Assembly (NCBI GenBank): GCA_913020115.1
Contig: CAJWBQ010000021.1
Coordinates: 22,771-86,770, forward strand
Reading direction: 5' to 3'
Length of the DNA stretch: 64,000 bases
DNA from: an uncultured Cellvibrionales bacterium
Lineage (GTDB): Bacteria > Pseudomonadota > Gammaproteobacteria > Pseudomonadales > Cellvibrionaceae
Position numbers and translations under genes: made by a program. The notes beneath the pieces are model-generated. The model did not search any database. It was not told the DNA's origin and was given only the letters and a program-made list of their open reading frames with translations. This document shows positions 25,954-34,661 of the stretch, piece by piece. Every line of letters starts with the position of its first letter. Position 1 is the first letter of the stretch.

Positions 25954-27084
25954 TTAATGCAGGGTGTTTTGGTTTTGTTCAACGCGGTTAAATATATCGA
26001 CCCAAAATTGACTGAATTGAGCGCCTGCGTATCGATTTACTTCTAGCACGGAGCGAATTAGGGGGCGCTTGAAGTCTGTGTGGTGAGATCTTCCGTGCAT
26101 GCAGGAATCAAATGCGTCGACAATCGATAATATTTTTGCCCCGTGGCAAATTTCTGCCTCCACCAACTGTTTAGGGTAGCCTTGACCGTCACAGTGCTCG
26201 TGATGTTGCAGCACAATTTCAGCGGCATCTTCCCAGTGTCTCATTCTGTGGAGAATGTCGGCACTCAGTCTAACGTGTGCCTGAATTTGGCGTTTGTCTT
26301 GGTTGTTAAAGTGGTTTTCCTTGTGCAGTAGCTCATCGGGTAAAAATGCCATGCCTATGTCGTGCATATACACGGCAGCGGCTAGTTGTGATGGGTCCAC
26401 TAAGCGCCCGGCGGCGTCGTTCATTTTTAGTGCTAATTCCACAAGGCGTGAACTTCTGTTCTGCCAGAAGTGGGAGCGCTGTTCGATTACCGGCATTAAC
26501 TGGGCAAAAAAATCGAGATCGGGACTCTCCTCAACGCCATAGTCGGCCAATAAGCTATTGATAGCTTCAACTTTTGAGTTGTCGCCGACGAGAAGCTGAG
26601 TAGGTGGCGAAGCATTTGTATTGGGGTCGAGCGCTAAAATCGCTTGATAGATGGCATCAGCTCGCTGTTCAGCGGGGCTATCGGTTATGTGGCTTATCGA
26701 TTGACAGATATGGTCGAAGTTTTTTGTATCATCGCTAGGGCTTTCTTGGAACAGCTGCTCCTGTATCAGTCGATTAGTGAGGTCCATGGCTAACAATACA
26801 ACATCGCTAAGTTGCTCGTTATAAACCAAACGCTTGGCCCTGAGTTCTTCGAGCACATCTTCCACGCTTTGGAGGAGTGGGGAGAGTTGCTTCAGGCCAA
26901 TATAAATGAGGTTGCCTTTGATGGTGTGAACCGAACGGAATAGATCGTTGGTAAGTTTGGGATCACTGGGCTGTGTTTCCAGGGCTAATAGTGAGCGCTC
27001 ACAGCGTTCATAGGCTTCGCGAAAGTCTTGAAAAAAGTCTGCAATAAGCTCGTCGTCAAGCGCTTGTTCGAAGGAATAATCCAT
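25954..27084 (-). CDS. Hpt-domain plus HD-GYP phosphodiesterase-like protein
   Basis: 376 residues, cytoplasmic. The N-terminal domain (about 10-115) is a histidine phosphotransfer domain with the phospho-acceptor in SVHTIKGNLIYIGL. The C-terminal domain (about 195-370) is HD-GYP: MHDIGMAFLP gives the HD pair and HHEHCDGQGYP the HHExxDGxGYP signature, so c-di-GMP phosphodiesterase activity is plausible. This would couple phosphorelay input to c-di-GMP turnover. No kinase gene is adjacent. Confidence 0.87.
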   Translation of the reverse strand: MDYSFEQALDDELIADFFQDFREAYERCERSLLALETQPSDPKLTNDLFRSVHTIKGNLIYIGLKQLSPLLQSVEDVLEELRAKRLVYNEQLSDVVLLAMDLTNRLIQEQLFQESPSDDTKNFDHICQSISHITDSPAEQRADAIYQAILALDPNTNASPPTQLLVGDNSKVEAINSLLADYGVEESPDLDFFAQLMPVIEQRSHFWQNRSSRLVELALKMNDAAGRLVDPSQLAAAVYMHDIGMAFLPDELLHKENHFNNQDKRQIQAHVRLSADILHRMRHWEDAAEIVLQHHEHCDGQGYPKQLVEAEICHGAKILSIVDAFDSCMHGRSHHTDFKRPLIRSVLEVNRYAGAQFSQFWVDIFNRVEQNQNTLH

Positions 27085-27199
27085 AATATAGGCCCAGTGG
27101 CAATGCCGCTAGCTTAGCATAGGGCTGTTCTTGTCGGCTAATAGTGACGAATAGCGCGTAGAAACCCTCATAAACTCCCTTAAACTGAGTCAAATCCGG

Positions 27200-27228
27200 T
27201 TCTCGCGGGCCTTTGGCTGGGGTATAAT
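27200..27228 (+). promoter_or_regulatory. Candidate promoter for fmdB-aspS
   Basis: TATAAT at 27223-27228 is a perfect -10, with a weak TTCTCG -35 seventeen bases upstream. It lies 85 bp before the fmdB start codon. Confidence 0.45.
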
Positions 27229-27312
27229 CGCCGGTCTTTTGTGCCCAGCGCGGCTGTGGCTGAAGTGTTTGCGGGAAAAGTAGACTTTTGAGAGTAGTAG
27301 AGGTTTGTAGTA

Positions 27313-27543
27313 ATGCCTATATATGAATATCAGTGCCAGTCTTGCTCTCACGAGCTTGAGGCTCTGCAGAAAATGAGCGATGAGGCTCTGAGTACGTGCC
27401 CCAAGTGCGAAATAGACGCGCTGCAAAAAAAGATATCAGCGGTTGGGTTTCGTTTAAAAGGCAATGGCTGGTATGAGACCGATTTTAAATCGGGGAACAA
27501 AAAGAATATAGCGGGCGACAAGCCTGCGGATAAGGCTGGTTAA
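27313..27543 (+). CDS. FmdB-family zinc-ribbon protein
   Basis: 76 residues. Two CxxC pairs, CQSC (8-11) and CPKC (29-32), form a zinc ribbon, preceded by the family opening MPIYEYQC. The tail is polar. Its role is unknown, possibly regulatory. It sits 59 bp before aspS, an order I recall from Pseudomonas. AGAGG precedes the ATG. Confidence 0.9.
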   Translation: MPIYEYQCQSCSHELEALQKMSDEALSTCPKCEIDALQKKISAVGFRLKGNGWYETDFKSGNKKNIAGDKPADKAG

Positions 27544-27602
27544 GTGCGCTAAAACGCAAACCAGGCTTATCAATCACTTACTAAACTAACAGGAACAGGT
27601 TT

Positions 27603-29387
27603 ATGCGCAGTATTTACTGTGGCGCTTTGAATGCCTCACATATCGATCAAGAAGTCACTCTGTGTGGCTGGGTAGACCGTCGTCGCGATCATGGAGGTGT
27701 GATTTTCATCGACCTCAGAGACCGCGATGGCATTGTACAGGTGGTTTTTGACCCTGATACCCAAGAGCATTTTGAGCGCGCGGATAAAGTGCGTAATGAA
27801 TATGTGTTGCAGGTTACCGGCAAAGTGCGGGCGCGAGATGCCGCTGCGGTTAATCCGAATATGGATACGGGCGAAATTGAAGTCTACGGTTTGCGCTTGG
27901 AGATACTGAACGAAGCTGAAACGCCTCCATTTCAGTTAGATGAGCACATCAGTGTGGGCGAAGATGTTCGCTTGAAGTACCGCTATGTCGATTTGCGTCG
28001 TCAGGAAATGCAAAACAATTTGCGATTCCGTTCGAAGGTCACCAATGCCATTCGTAACTATTTGGACGATGGCGGCTTTCTCGATATTGAAACCCCAATT
28101 TTAACTCGGGCAACACCTGAGGGCGCGCGGGATTATTTGGTGCCCAGTCGCACCCATGGGGGGCAGTTTTTTGCTCTGCCACAGTCGCCTCAGTTGTTTA
28201 AGCAGCTGTTAATGGTGTCGGGTTTCGACCGTTATTATCAAATTGCTAAATGCTTCCGTGATGAAGATTTACGGGCTGATCGCCAACCCGAATTCACACA
28301 AATTGATATTGAAACTTCATTCATGTCTGAAGAGCAAATCATGTCAGTTACAGAAGATATGATTACTCAGTTGTTCAGCAATTTGATGAGTGTTGAGCTG
28401 GGTAAGTTCCCACGCATGCCTTACTCGGAAGCGATGCACAGGTTTGGTTCTGATAAACCAGATTTACGTATTCCGCTTGAGTTGGTTGAGGTGAAAGACC
28501 TCATGGCGAAGGTTGATTTCAAGGTGTTCTCTGGCCCAGCAAATGATCCTAATGGCCGAGTGGCGGGGCTTAAGGTTCCCGGAGGCAACGATAAGCTTAC
28601 TCGCAAGCAAATTGATGCTTACACTAAGTTTGTCAGCATATACGGCGCTAAGGGCCTAGCTTACATTAAGGTGAACGATAAGGCTGATATCGAAAATGGC
28701 CTTCAGTCGCCTATTGTAAAGTTTTTGCCGAATGATGTTCGAGCAGCTCTCCTTGAGCGTTTAGAAGCTGAAAATGGTGATTTGATTTTCTTCGGCTCTG
28801 ACTCTTCGAAGGTGGTGAGTGAGGCTTTAGGTGCGCTGCGTTGTAAGCTGGGTGAAGATTTAGATCTTTACACTTGTGAATGGGCGCCGCTGTGGGTTGT
28901 TGATTTCCCTATGTTTGAAACACTGAGCGATGGCAGTTTGACGCCTTTGCATCACCCATTTACGGCGCCGTCGTGTACGCCGGCTGAGCTGGCTGAAAAC
29001 CCTGCTGAAGCGCTTTCTTGCGCTTATGATATGGTGCTGAACGGTACTGAGCTGGGCGGCGGTTCTATCCGTATTCACGATCAATCTATGCAGCAAACTG
29101 TGTTTGAGATTTTGGGTATTGAGGAAGCGGAACAGCAGGAGAAGTTTGGCTTCTTGTTGGACGCTCTGAAGTACGGCGCGCCACCCCATGGTGGTTTGGC
29201 TTTCGGTCTTGATCGTTTGATTATGCTGATGACGGGTACGAGTTCTATTCGCGATGTTATCGCCTTCCCGAAAACTCAAAGTGCGGCGTGTGTTATGACG
29301 GATGCTCCGGGTAATGTGAGTGCGGTGCAGTTGCGTGAGTTGAGTATTCGTCTGCGGAAGGATGAGGAAAAGGAAAGCGCTGAGTAA
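27603..29387 (+). CDS. aspS: Aspartyl-tRNA synthetase
   Basis: 594 residues, full bacterial length. An N-terminal OB-fold anticodon-binding domain (1-105, [22 protein letters not shown] as hallmark) precedes the class II catalytic core with [33 protein letters not shown] and the motif 3 GLAFGLDRL, with the bacterial insertion domain between. It charges tRNA-Asp and, in organisms of this type, may also charge tRNA-Asn. yebC, which often follows, is absent; a repeat region follows instead. Confidence 0.97.
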   Translation: MRSIYCGALNASHIDQEVTLCGWVDRRRDHGGVIFIDLRDRDGIVQVVFDPDTQEHFERADKVRNEYVLQVTGKVRARDAAAVNPNMDTGEIEVYGLRLEILNEAETPPFQLDEHISVGEDVRLKYRYVDLRRQEMQNNLRFRSKVTNAIRNYLDDGGFLDIETPILTRATPEGARDYLVPSRTHGGQFFALPQSPQLFKQLLMVSGFDRYYQIAKCFRDEDLRADRQPEFTQIDIETSFMSEEQIMSVTEDMITQLFSNLMSVELGKFPRMPYSEAMHRFGSDKPDLRIPLELVEVKDLMAKVDFKVFSGPANDPNGRVAGLKVPGGNDKLTRKQIDAYTKFVSIYGAKGLAYIKVNDKADIENGLQSPIVKFLPNDVRAALLERLEAENGDLIFFGSDSSKVVSEALGALRCKLGEDLDLYTCEWAPLWVVDFPMFETLSDGSLTPLHHPFTAPSCTPAELAENPAEALSCAYDMVLNGTELGGGSIRIHDQSMQQTVFEILGIEEAEQQEKFGFLLDALKYGAPPHGGLAFGLDRLIMLMTGTSSIRDVIAFPKTQSAACVMTDAPGNVSAVQLRELSIRLRKDEEKESAE

Positions 29388-29397
29388 TATTGGTGGG

Positions 29398-29471
29398 GCC
29401 TTGCCGGAGGCCCTAGACGGCGGCGGAAGTCTAGACCGGGCGAACTTTTTTCAAGTCGCCTGGCTCGGTCG
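29398..29471. repeat. Repeat copy A of a ~74-nt family (direct)
   Basis: Begins GCCTTGCCGGAGGCCC and ends CGCCTGGCTCGGTCG. It is an imperfect direct copy of 29489-29563, sharing the order: GGCC arms, GGCGGC, a TCGAGG/TCTAGA block, CCGGGCG, a T-rich run, then GCCTG-CTC-GTCG. It starts 10 bp past the aspS stop. Internal short palindromes (TCTAGA) suggest it folds. Confidence 0.8.
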
Positions 29472-29488
29472 TAATTTGAAGCTGTAGG

Positions 29489-29563
29489 TGCCTCGCCAAA
29501 GGCCCGAGAGGGCGGCAGGAATCGAGGCCGGGCGCAAGTTTTTAAAGCCGCCTGACTCAGTCG
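29489..29563. repeat. Repeat copy B of the same family (direct)
   Basis: Begins TGCCTCGCCAAAGGCCC and ends CTGACTCAGTCG. Copies A and B are spaced 17 bp apart. The reverse complement of its core (GGCCTCGAT...CCGCC-CCCTCTCG) recurs at 29698-29763. Confidence 0.8.
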
Positions 29564-29574
29564 CAACTCGACCA

Positions 29575-29666
29575 TTTTTCACTTCGTGAAAAACCGATGT
29601 TTTCACGCTTTGGCGTGATAACACCCTGCGGGTAGCCTGCGGCTATCGGAAATTGCTTCGCAATTT
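29575..29666. repeat. Chain of five mini-hairpins with 3-4 nt loops
   Basis: Five perfect inverted repeats follow one another: TTTTTCAC-TTC-GTGAAAAA (29575-29593), TCACGC-TTTG-GCGTGA (29603-29618), ACCC-TGC-GGGT (29623-29633), TAGCC-TGC-GGCTA (29633-29645) and AAATTGC-TTC-GCAATTT (29650-29666). Four have a three-base loop. This lies between repeat copies B and C. Confidence 0.85.
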
Positions 29667-29697
29667 TTGGGACTCAAACAAGGCTCCTTCAAAACCC

Positions 29698-29763
29698 GTC
29701 AGACAACTTTAAAAACTTAAGACGCGCCCTGAATGGCCTCGATCCCCGCCACCCTCTCGACCC
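29698..29763. repeat. Repeat copy C of the family (inverted)
   Basis: Contains GTCAG, CTTTAAAAACTT and GGCCTCGAT-CCCGCCACCCTCTCGAC, matching the reverse complement of copy B at most positions. With B it brackets the hairpin chain as a large inverted repeat. Confidence 0.75.
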
Positions 29764-29852
29764 TTTTCTATCGCTTACTTAATCTCTCTCTTTGCGGCTG
29801 GAAAATGCCTGCGCTTTGCTGTTTTTTTGTGTGGCAATGGTATTGGTTTTGA

Positions 29853-29938
29853 GGGCTTTGGGGGTTTTTTGGGGTGTTTCTTTGGGCTTAAAGTTTGGGT
29901 TTGTGGGTGCTTGGGCTTAGGTGGTCGATGGGGAGGGG
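29853..29938 (+). other. G-tract-rich stretch upstream of ruvC
   Basis: Nine runs of three to five G occur in 86 bases on the ruvC coding strand (29853, 29860, 29871, 29884, 29897, 29905, 29913, 29930, 29935), with T-rich loops. The gap from aspS to ruvC (29388-30029) otherwise holds only the repeats listed; I see no gene, and the long frame running into ruvC from 29895 is not supported. Confidence 0.6.
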
Positions 29939-30029
29939 TTTTTTCGGCTTTTGCCGTGACCTTGTTGGCTGGCTGTGGGACACTGCACGTCTTGTCTGTA
30001 TAACGATAATGAATAATGGTTTGGGTGCA

Positions 30030-30548
30030 ATGGCGCTAATTTTGGGGGTGGACCCTGGATCTCGAAAAACGGGCTTTGGGGTGATTAATTGCATCAACGG
30101 CAAGTCTGAATATGTGGGCAGTGGGGTGATTCGTGTGCCCGATGTAAGTCTGCCTGAACGCCTTAAGGTTATTTTTGATTCTATTAATGAAATTATTGAT
30201 AAGTACTGTCCTCAGGAATTCGCGATTGAAAGTGTTTTTATGGCGAAGAGCGCGGGTTCGGCTCTTAAGTTAGGGCAAGCTCGTGGAGCGGCTATTGTGG
30301 CGGCGGTCAGTCACGATTTACCGGTGAGTGAATATGAGGCTCGCAAGGTTAAGCAGTCGGTGGTGGGGCACGGTGGAGCCGATAAGCTTCAGGTTCAACA
30401 TATGGTTAAAACTTTGTTGAAGTTGCCGGCGACACCTCAGGAGGATGCCGCGGATGCTCTGGCCATTGCTCTTTGTCATGCTAATACGCAGCAACATCTT
30501 GTTTCTATTGCCAGCGCGCGTTCGTTTCGACGCGGGCGTATTGTTTAA
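30030..30548 (+). CDS. ruvC: Holliday junction endonuclease RuvC
   Basis: 172 residues. [13 protein letters not shown] gives the first catalytic aspartate, ESVFMAKS the glutamate, and [15 protein letters not shown] the last aspartates. It cuts four-way junctions held by RuvAB. I chose ATG 30030, giving the family start [13 protein letters not shown] 30009 and a longer frame from 29895 lack conservation. ruvA follows after 25 bp. Confidence 0.95.
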   Translation: MALILGVDPGSRKTGFGVINCINGKSEYVGSGVIRVPDVSLPERLKVIFDSINEIIDKYCPQEFAIESVFMAKSAGSALKLGQARGAAIVAAVSHDLPVSEYEARKVKQSVVGHGGADKLQVQHMVKTLLKLPATPQEDAADALAIALCHANTQQHLVSIASARSFRRGRIV

Positions 30549-30573
30549 ATTTGAAAGGGCGTAAGCGCTAGTT

Positions 30574-31200
30574 ATGATTGGTCGATTAACGGGTAAGTTA
30601 CTTGAGAAGCAGGCGCCTTTTTTGTTGGTGGATGTGCAAGGTGTGGCCTATGAGGTGCAAGCACCTATGACGACTTTTTATCAGCTGGGTAGTTTGGGTG
30701 ATGAAGTGGTTTTACATACGCATTTCGCGGTGAGCGAGACTTCGCAGCAGTTGTTTGGTTTTGCGAGGCTTTCGGATCGGACTTTGTTTCGCACGCTGAT
30801 TAAGGTGAATGGCGTCGGGCCAAAAATGGCGATTTCAATTCTTTCAGGCATGGAGGCGGAGACGATTGCCCGCTGTGTGATGGAGGATAATACGGCTGCG
30901 CTTGTGAAGGTTCCGGGTGTGGGTAAGAAGACGGCGGAACGGCTAATTATTGAGTTGCGCGATAAGGTCAGCGAGTGGCAGAGCACGGGAGCGGGGCTCA
31001 GTGAGATGGAGGCGGCGAGTCAGCCGGTATCTCAGGCGCCCAGCAGTAAGGATAAAATGGCTGAAGCCGAAAGTGCTTTGATCTCTCTAGGCTATAAACC
31101 TGCGGAGGCCAGTAAGGCGATCTCGCGGGTTATGAAGCAGTTGGGTGATGATGCGGGCAGTAGTGAAGAGTTGATTCGCATGGCTTTGCGAGGTATGTAA
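30574..31200 (+). CDS. ruvA: Holliday junction-binding protein RuvA
   Basis: 208 residues. N-terminal OB domain ([20 protein letters not shown]), then two helix-hairpin-helix motifs ([16 protein letters not shown] and [16 protein letters not shown]), and a C-terminal domain III ([16 protein letters not shown]) that contacts RuvB. It lies between ruvC and ruvB in the usual order. Confidence 0.97.
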   Translation: MIGRLTGKLLEKQAPFLLVDVQGVAYEVQAPMTTFYQLGSLGDEVVLHTHFAVSETSQQLFGFARLSDRTLFRTLIKVNGVGPKMAISILSGMEAETIARCVMEDNTAALVKVPGVGKKTAERLIIELRDKVSEWQSTGAGLSEMEAASQPVSQAPSSKDKMAEAESALISLGYKPAEASKAISRVMKQLGDDAGSSEELIRMALRGM

Positions 31201-31222
31201 TGCACGAAAAGGCTGGGGTTTT

Positions 31223-32248
31223 ATGATTGAAGAAGATCGCTTGGTGGCGGCTGCGCCAAAGGAGCGAGAAGAAAAACAGGATCGTGCTATTCGGCCTCGC
31301 AGTTTGGCTGAGTATGTGGGGCAGCCGGTGGTGCGTGAGCAAATGGAGATTTTCATTGCCGCGGCACGACAGCGTGAGGAGGCTTTGGATCACACTTTGG
31401 TTTTTGGGCCTCCTGGCTTAGGTAAGACTACGCTCGCCAATATTATTGCCGAGGAAATGGGGGTGGACCTGAAGACGACCTCTGGACCGGTGTTAGAGAA
31501 AGCCGGTGATATTGCGGCTTTGATGACAAATTTGGAGCCGGGTGATGTGCTATTCATCGACGAGATTCATCGTCTGAGTCCGGTGGTGGAGGAAGTGCTT
31601 TATCCTGCGATGGAAGATTACCAACTCGATATTATGATTGGTGAAGGGCCGGCCGCGCGCTCGATAAAGTTAGATTTGCCGCCATTTACTTTGGTGGGCG
31701 CGACAACTCGTGCAGGATTGTTAACTTCGCCTTTGCGCGACCGCTTTGGCATTGTGCAGCGTTTGGAATTCTATTCGGTAGCGGACTTGACCCATATTGT
31801 GAGCCGCTCGGCGGGTTTGATGAATATTAGTATCGATCCAAAGGGAGCTCTTGAAGTTGCGAAGCGCTCGCGGGGAACCCCGCGTATTGCCAATCGTCTG
31901 CTGCGCCGGGTGAGAGATTATGCGGAAGTTAAAGGTGACGGTGTTGTCAGTGGGGATATCGCTGACAAGGCTTTGGATATGTTGAGTGTTGACGAGAGTG
32001 GCTTTGATCATATGGATCGGCGCATGCTGATGGCTATGATCGAGAAGTTTGATGGCGGCCCTGTGGGTGTAGACAGTCTTGCGGCGGCTATTAGTGAAGA
32101 GCGCGACACTATCGAAGATGTGATTGAGCCTTATCTAATTCAGCAGGGTTTTTTGACCCGCACTCCTCGCGGGCGGATGGTGACGGCGCACACATATAAG
32201 CACTTTGGCTTAAACCTACCGGAGCGTTTGAATGAACGCAGCTCTTAA
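31223..32248 (+). CDS. ruvB: Holliday junction branch-migration ATPase RuvB
   Basis: 341 residues. Walker A GPPGLGKT (62-69), Walker B LFIDEIHR, sensor 1 GATTRAG, and the arginine-finger and winged-helix region ([18 protein letters not shown]) are intact. The last 17 bases overlap ybgC, linking recombination and Tol genes in one transcript. Confidence 0.98.
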   Translation: MIEEDRLVAAAPKEREEKQDRAIRPRSLAEYVGQPVVREQMEIFIAAARQREEALDHTLVFGPPGLGKTTLANIIAEEMGVDLKTTSGPVLEKAGDIAALMTNLEPGDVLFIDEIHRLSPVVEEVLYPAMEDYQLDIMIGEGPAARSIKLDLPPFTLVGATTRAGLLTSPLRDRFGIVQRLEFYSVADLTHIVSRSAGLMNISIDPKGALEVAKRSRGTPRIANRLLRRVRDYAEVKGDGVVSGDIADKALDMLSVDESGFDHMDRRMLMAMIEKFDGGPVGVDSLAAAISEERDTIEDVIEPYLIQQGFLTRTPRGRMVTAHTYKHFGLNLPERLNERSS

Positions 32249-32651
32249 GCCTTTTGACTTTCCTCTGCGAGTCTATATAGAAGACACGGATGCGGGTGGT
32301 ATTGTTTATTATGTAAATTACTTAAAGTTTATGGAGCGTGGGCGCACGGAGTTAGTGAGAAGCTTAGGTTTCGATAAGCCCGCACTGCCTCAAGACGACA
32401 TACAGTTGGTGGTGCATTCCGCTCAGGTGAACTACCGCCAACCCGCCAAGCTGGACGACAGTTTAAATGTGCTCACTCATATCACGAAATTGTCGCGGGC
32501 AAGCTTGGTTTTTCAGCAAGAAGTTTTACGCGCGGAGGAACTGATGTGTGAAGCATCTATCAAAGTAGCTTGCGTGAATGCCAAAACATTGAAACCAATG
32601 GCCTTGCCTTTAACCCTATACAGCGCCTTGGCGCGTTATATTAATCATTGA
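32232..32651 (+). CDS. ybgC: Tol-Pal-associated acyl-CoA thioesterase YbgC
   Basis: 139 residues of the hot-dog fold, 4-hydroxybenzoyl-CoA thioesterase group. The active-site motif [20 protein letters not shown] carries the aspartate and tyrosine. It starts 17 bp inside ruvB and heads the Tol operon. E. coli YbgC hydrolyses acyl-CoA or acyl-ACP and links to phospholipid metabolism. Confidence 0.95.
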   Translation: MNAALKPFDFPLRVYIEDTDAGGIVYYVNYLKFMERGRTELVRSLGFDKPALPQDDIQLVVHSAQVNYRQPAKLDDSLNVLTHITKLSRASLVFQQEVLRAEELMCEASIKVACVNAKTLKPMALPLTLYSALARYINH

Positions 32652-32670
32652 TGTGAATTCCGGATCTATT

Positions 32671-33354
32671 ATGAATGAAGCAGAAACACTCTCAATTTGG
32701 AGCTTAATCGCCGAGGCCAGCGTACTGGTGCAATTGGTCATGCTCATATTATTTTTGGCCTCTGTTGTGTCGTGGGTAATGATTATTCAGCGGGGCACCT
32801 ACCAGCGACGGGCCCAGCGCTCACTGAAAGCCTTTGAAACACAGTTTTGGTCAGGTATAGATCTCAGCCAGCTCTACAGGAAGGGCAATGACGGCCAGCT
32901 CAGTGTTGATGGTGTAGAAAGTATCTTTCGGGCGGGTTTTAAAGAGTTTAGTCGCCTGCGTCAGCAGTTGGGCGCTGATCCTGATGCGGTTATGGAGGGC
33001 ACTCAGCGCGCAATGCGGGTGGCGGTATCAAGAGAAGAAGAAAAGCTGGAAATGCATTTGCCTTTCCTGGCCAGTGTGGCGTCGGTGAGCCCTTATATTG
33101 GTTTGTTTGGCACGGTATGGGGCATTATGAATTCGTTTCGTGGCTTAGCCAGTGTTCATCAGGCCACGCTGGCAACGGTTGCACCGGGTATCTCTGAGGC
33201 GCTTGTAGCAACAGCTATGGGCTTGTTTGCGGCAATTCCCGCAGTGCTGGCGTATAACCGCTATGCCGCGCGTGCCGAAACTCTAAGCAATGGCTATGAA
33301 ACCTTTGCAGAAGAATTTTCCGCTATTTTACACCGTCAAGTTCACGCCAAATAA
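32671..33354 (+). CDS. tolQ: Tol-Pal protein TolQ
   Basis: 227 residues with three transmembrane helices (about 13-40, 130-155, 165-190), including the ExbB-like GLFGTVWGIMNSF and ATAMGLFAAIPAVLAYN. With TolR it forms the proton-driven inner-membrane motor. I chose ATG 32671 over GTG 32653. Confidence 0.96.
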   Translation: MNEAETLSIWSLIAEASVLVQLVMLILFLASVVSWVMIIQRGTYQRRAQRSLKAFETQFWSGIDLSQLYRKGNDGQLSVDGVESIFRAGFKEFSRLRQQLGADPDAVMEGTQRAMRVAVSREEEKLEMHLPFLASVASVSPYIGLFGTVWGIMNSFRGLASVHQATLATVAPGISEALVATAMGLFAAIPAVLAYNRYAARAETLSNGYETFAEEFSAILHRQVHAK

Positions 33355-33382
33355 GCGGCATTAATACTCGGGAGATTGTCAG

Positions 33383-33805
33383 TTGGCTGGACGAAAGCAA
33401 AAAAAGAAACCTATGGCTGAGATCAATGTGGTGCCCTACATTGATGTGATGCTGGTGTTGTTGGTGGTGTTTATGGTCACGGCGCCGCTGTTGATGCAGG
33501 GCGTGAAGGTTGATCTTCCCCAAGCGCCCTCGGTACCGCTCGACCAAAAACAAGATGAACCCTTAATTGTATCGATTAAAAAAGATGGCAGCTATTACCT
33601 AAACTTGGGTAAAGACGAGAAAGTCGCAAAGCCTTTGGCGGAAATCACTAATACAGTGGGCAAAGTGCTGCGGCAAAAACCTGCAACGCCGGTATTGGTT
33701 TGGGGGGATCACAGTGTTGACTACGGTGTTGTGGTGGGGCTGATGACAGAGCTTCAAAAAGCGGGTGCACCCTCGGTGGGCCTTGTAACAGAGCCACCGC
33801 GGTAA
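33383..33805 (+). CDS. tolR: Tol-Pal protein TolR
   Basis: 140 residues. One N-terminal membrane helix with the essential aspartate (EINVVPYIDVMLVLLVVFMV, Asp at about 22), then a periplasmic domain. TTG start, supported by GGGAGA eight bases upstream; a Met start at residue 11 would remove the basic cytoplasmic tail. Partners are TolQ and TolA. Confidence 0.94.
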   Translation: MAGRKQKKKPMAEINVVPYIDVMLVLLVVFMVTAPLLMQGVKVDLPQAPSVPLDQKQDEPLIVSIKKDGSYYLNLGKDEKVAKPLAEITNTVGKVLRQKPATPVLVWGDHSVDYGVVVGLMTELQKAGAPSVGLVTEPPR

Positions 33806-33814
33806 ATTACGATA

Positions 33815-34609
33815 ATGGCATCTCGGTCTACTTCTTATTCTCTTCCTATAATCATCAGCGTTGTTATGCATCTCGGTTTGCTGGCAGCGGTTACCTGGGG
33901 GTGGTCTGCCAGTCAAAGCACTCAGCGGGTGTATACCCCTAAGTTTGTGGAAGCTAAATTAGTTTCTTTGAAAACACAGGCGCCAAAAAAGGCGGCGCCA
34001 AAGAAAAAACCTAAAAAAATTGATCTTGCCGCTAAGCGCAAAGCTGAAGAGCGCCGCAAAAAGCTGGCCGCTAAAAAGCGCAAAGCCGCCGATATGAAAA
34101 AAGCCGCGGCGCGTAAGGCGGCTGACGATAAAGCCAAAGCGCTAGCCTTGAAGAAGGCTCAGGCGAAAAAAGCCGCTCTAGAATTAGCCAAGCAGCAAGA
34201 GTTAGAGCAGGCTAGGAAAGATCAAGAGCTTGCACGTCAACAGCTAGAAGATGAGTTCTTTACCGAGCTAGATGAAGAGGGCGAATATTTAGTTGAAGAA
34301 GAAAATGAACGCTTGGCCCAGAGTTATGTCAGTAAGATAAGCTCTCGTATCGAGCAAAATTGGAATCGACCTCCCTCAGCGCGCAAAGGTATGAAAACTG
34401 AGCTTCTGTTGGCTTTGGTGCCAACGGGAAAGGTGGTGAATGTGAGTATTGTTAAAAGCAGCGGAAATTCGGCTTTTGATCGTTCGGCAGAGCTGGCGGT
34501 GCAGAAAGCCGAGCGCTTTCCTGAGCTACAGGGAATGGATCCTGTCGTGTTTGAGCGCTATTTCAGGCAGCTGAGATTAGTGTTTAATCCTCAAGACTTG
34601 AGGCTCTAG
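33815..34609 (+). CDS. tolA: Tol-Pal protein TolA
   Basis: 264 residues. An N-terminal membrane helix (about 9-29), a long lysine/alanine/glutamate helical domain II (about 50-150) and a C-terminal domain III (YVSKISSRIEQNWNRPP, LVPTGKVVNVSIVKSSGN) that contacts TolB. It spans the periplasm from TolQR. The central domain is shorter than in E. coli. Confidence 0.94.
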   Translation: MASRSTSYSLPIIISVVMHLGLLAAVTWGWSASQSTQRVYTPKFVEAKLVSLKTQAPKKAAPKKKPKKIDLAAKRKAEERRKKLAAKKRKAADMKKAAARKAADDKAKALALKKAQAKKAALELAKQQELEQARKDQELARQQLEDEFFTELDEEGEYLVEEENERLAQSYVSKISSRIEQNWNRPPSARKGMKTELLLALVPTGKVVNVSIVKSSGNSAFDRSAELAVQKAERFPELQGMDPVVFERYFRQLRLVFNPQDLRL

Positions 34610-34661
34610 TCATAGTATTATTTTTTCGCCCTAATCATTTGAATAATAACGGATACATAGA

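Noticed and set aside
29276..29575. Minus-strand frame of 99 codons over the end of aspS and repeats A and B
   Set aside because: It runs antisense to aspS and through the repeat copies, with Arg/Pro-rich composition and no family features; coding is not supported.
29895..30029. Extended N-terminus of ruvC from 29895
   Set aside because: The extra residues (Gly/Trp-rich) come from the G-tract region and RuvC proteins start at the [10 protein letters not shown] position.
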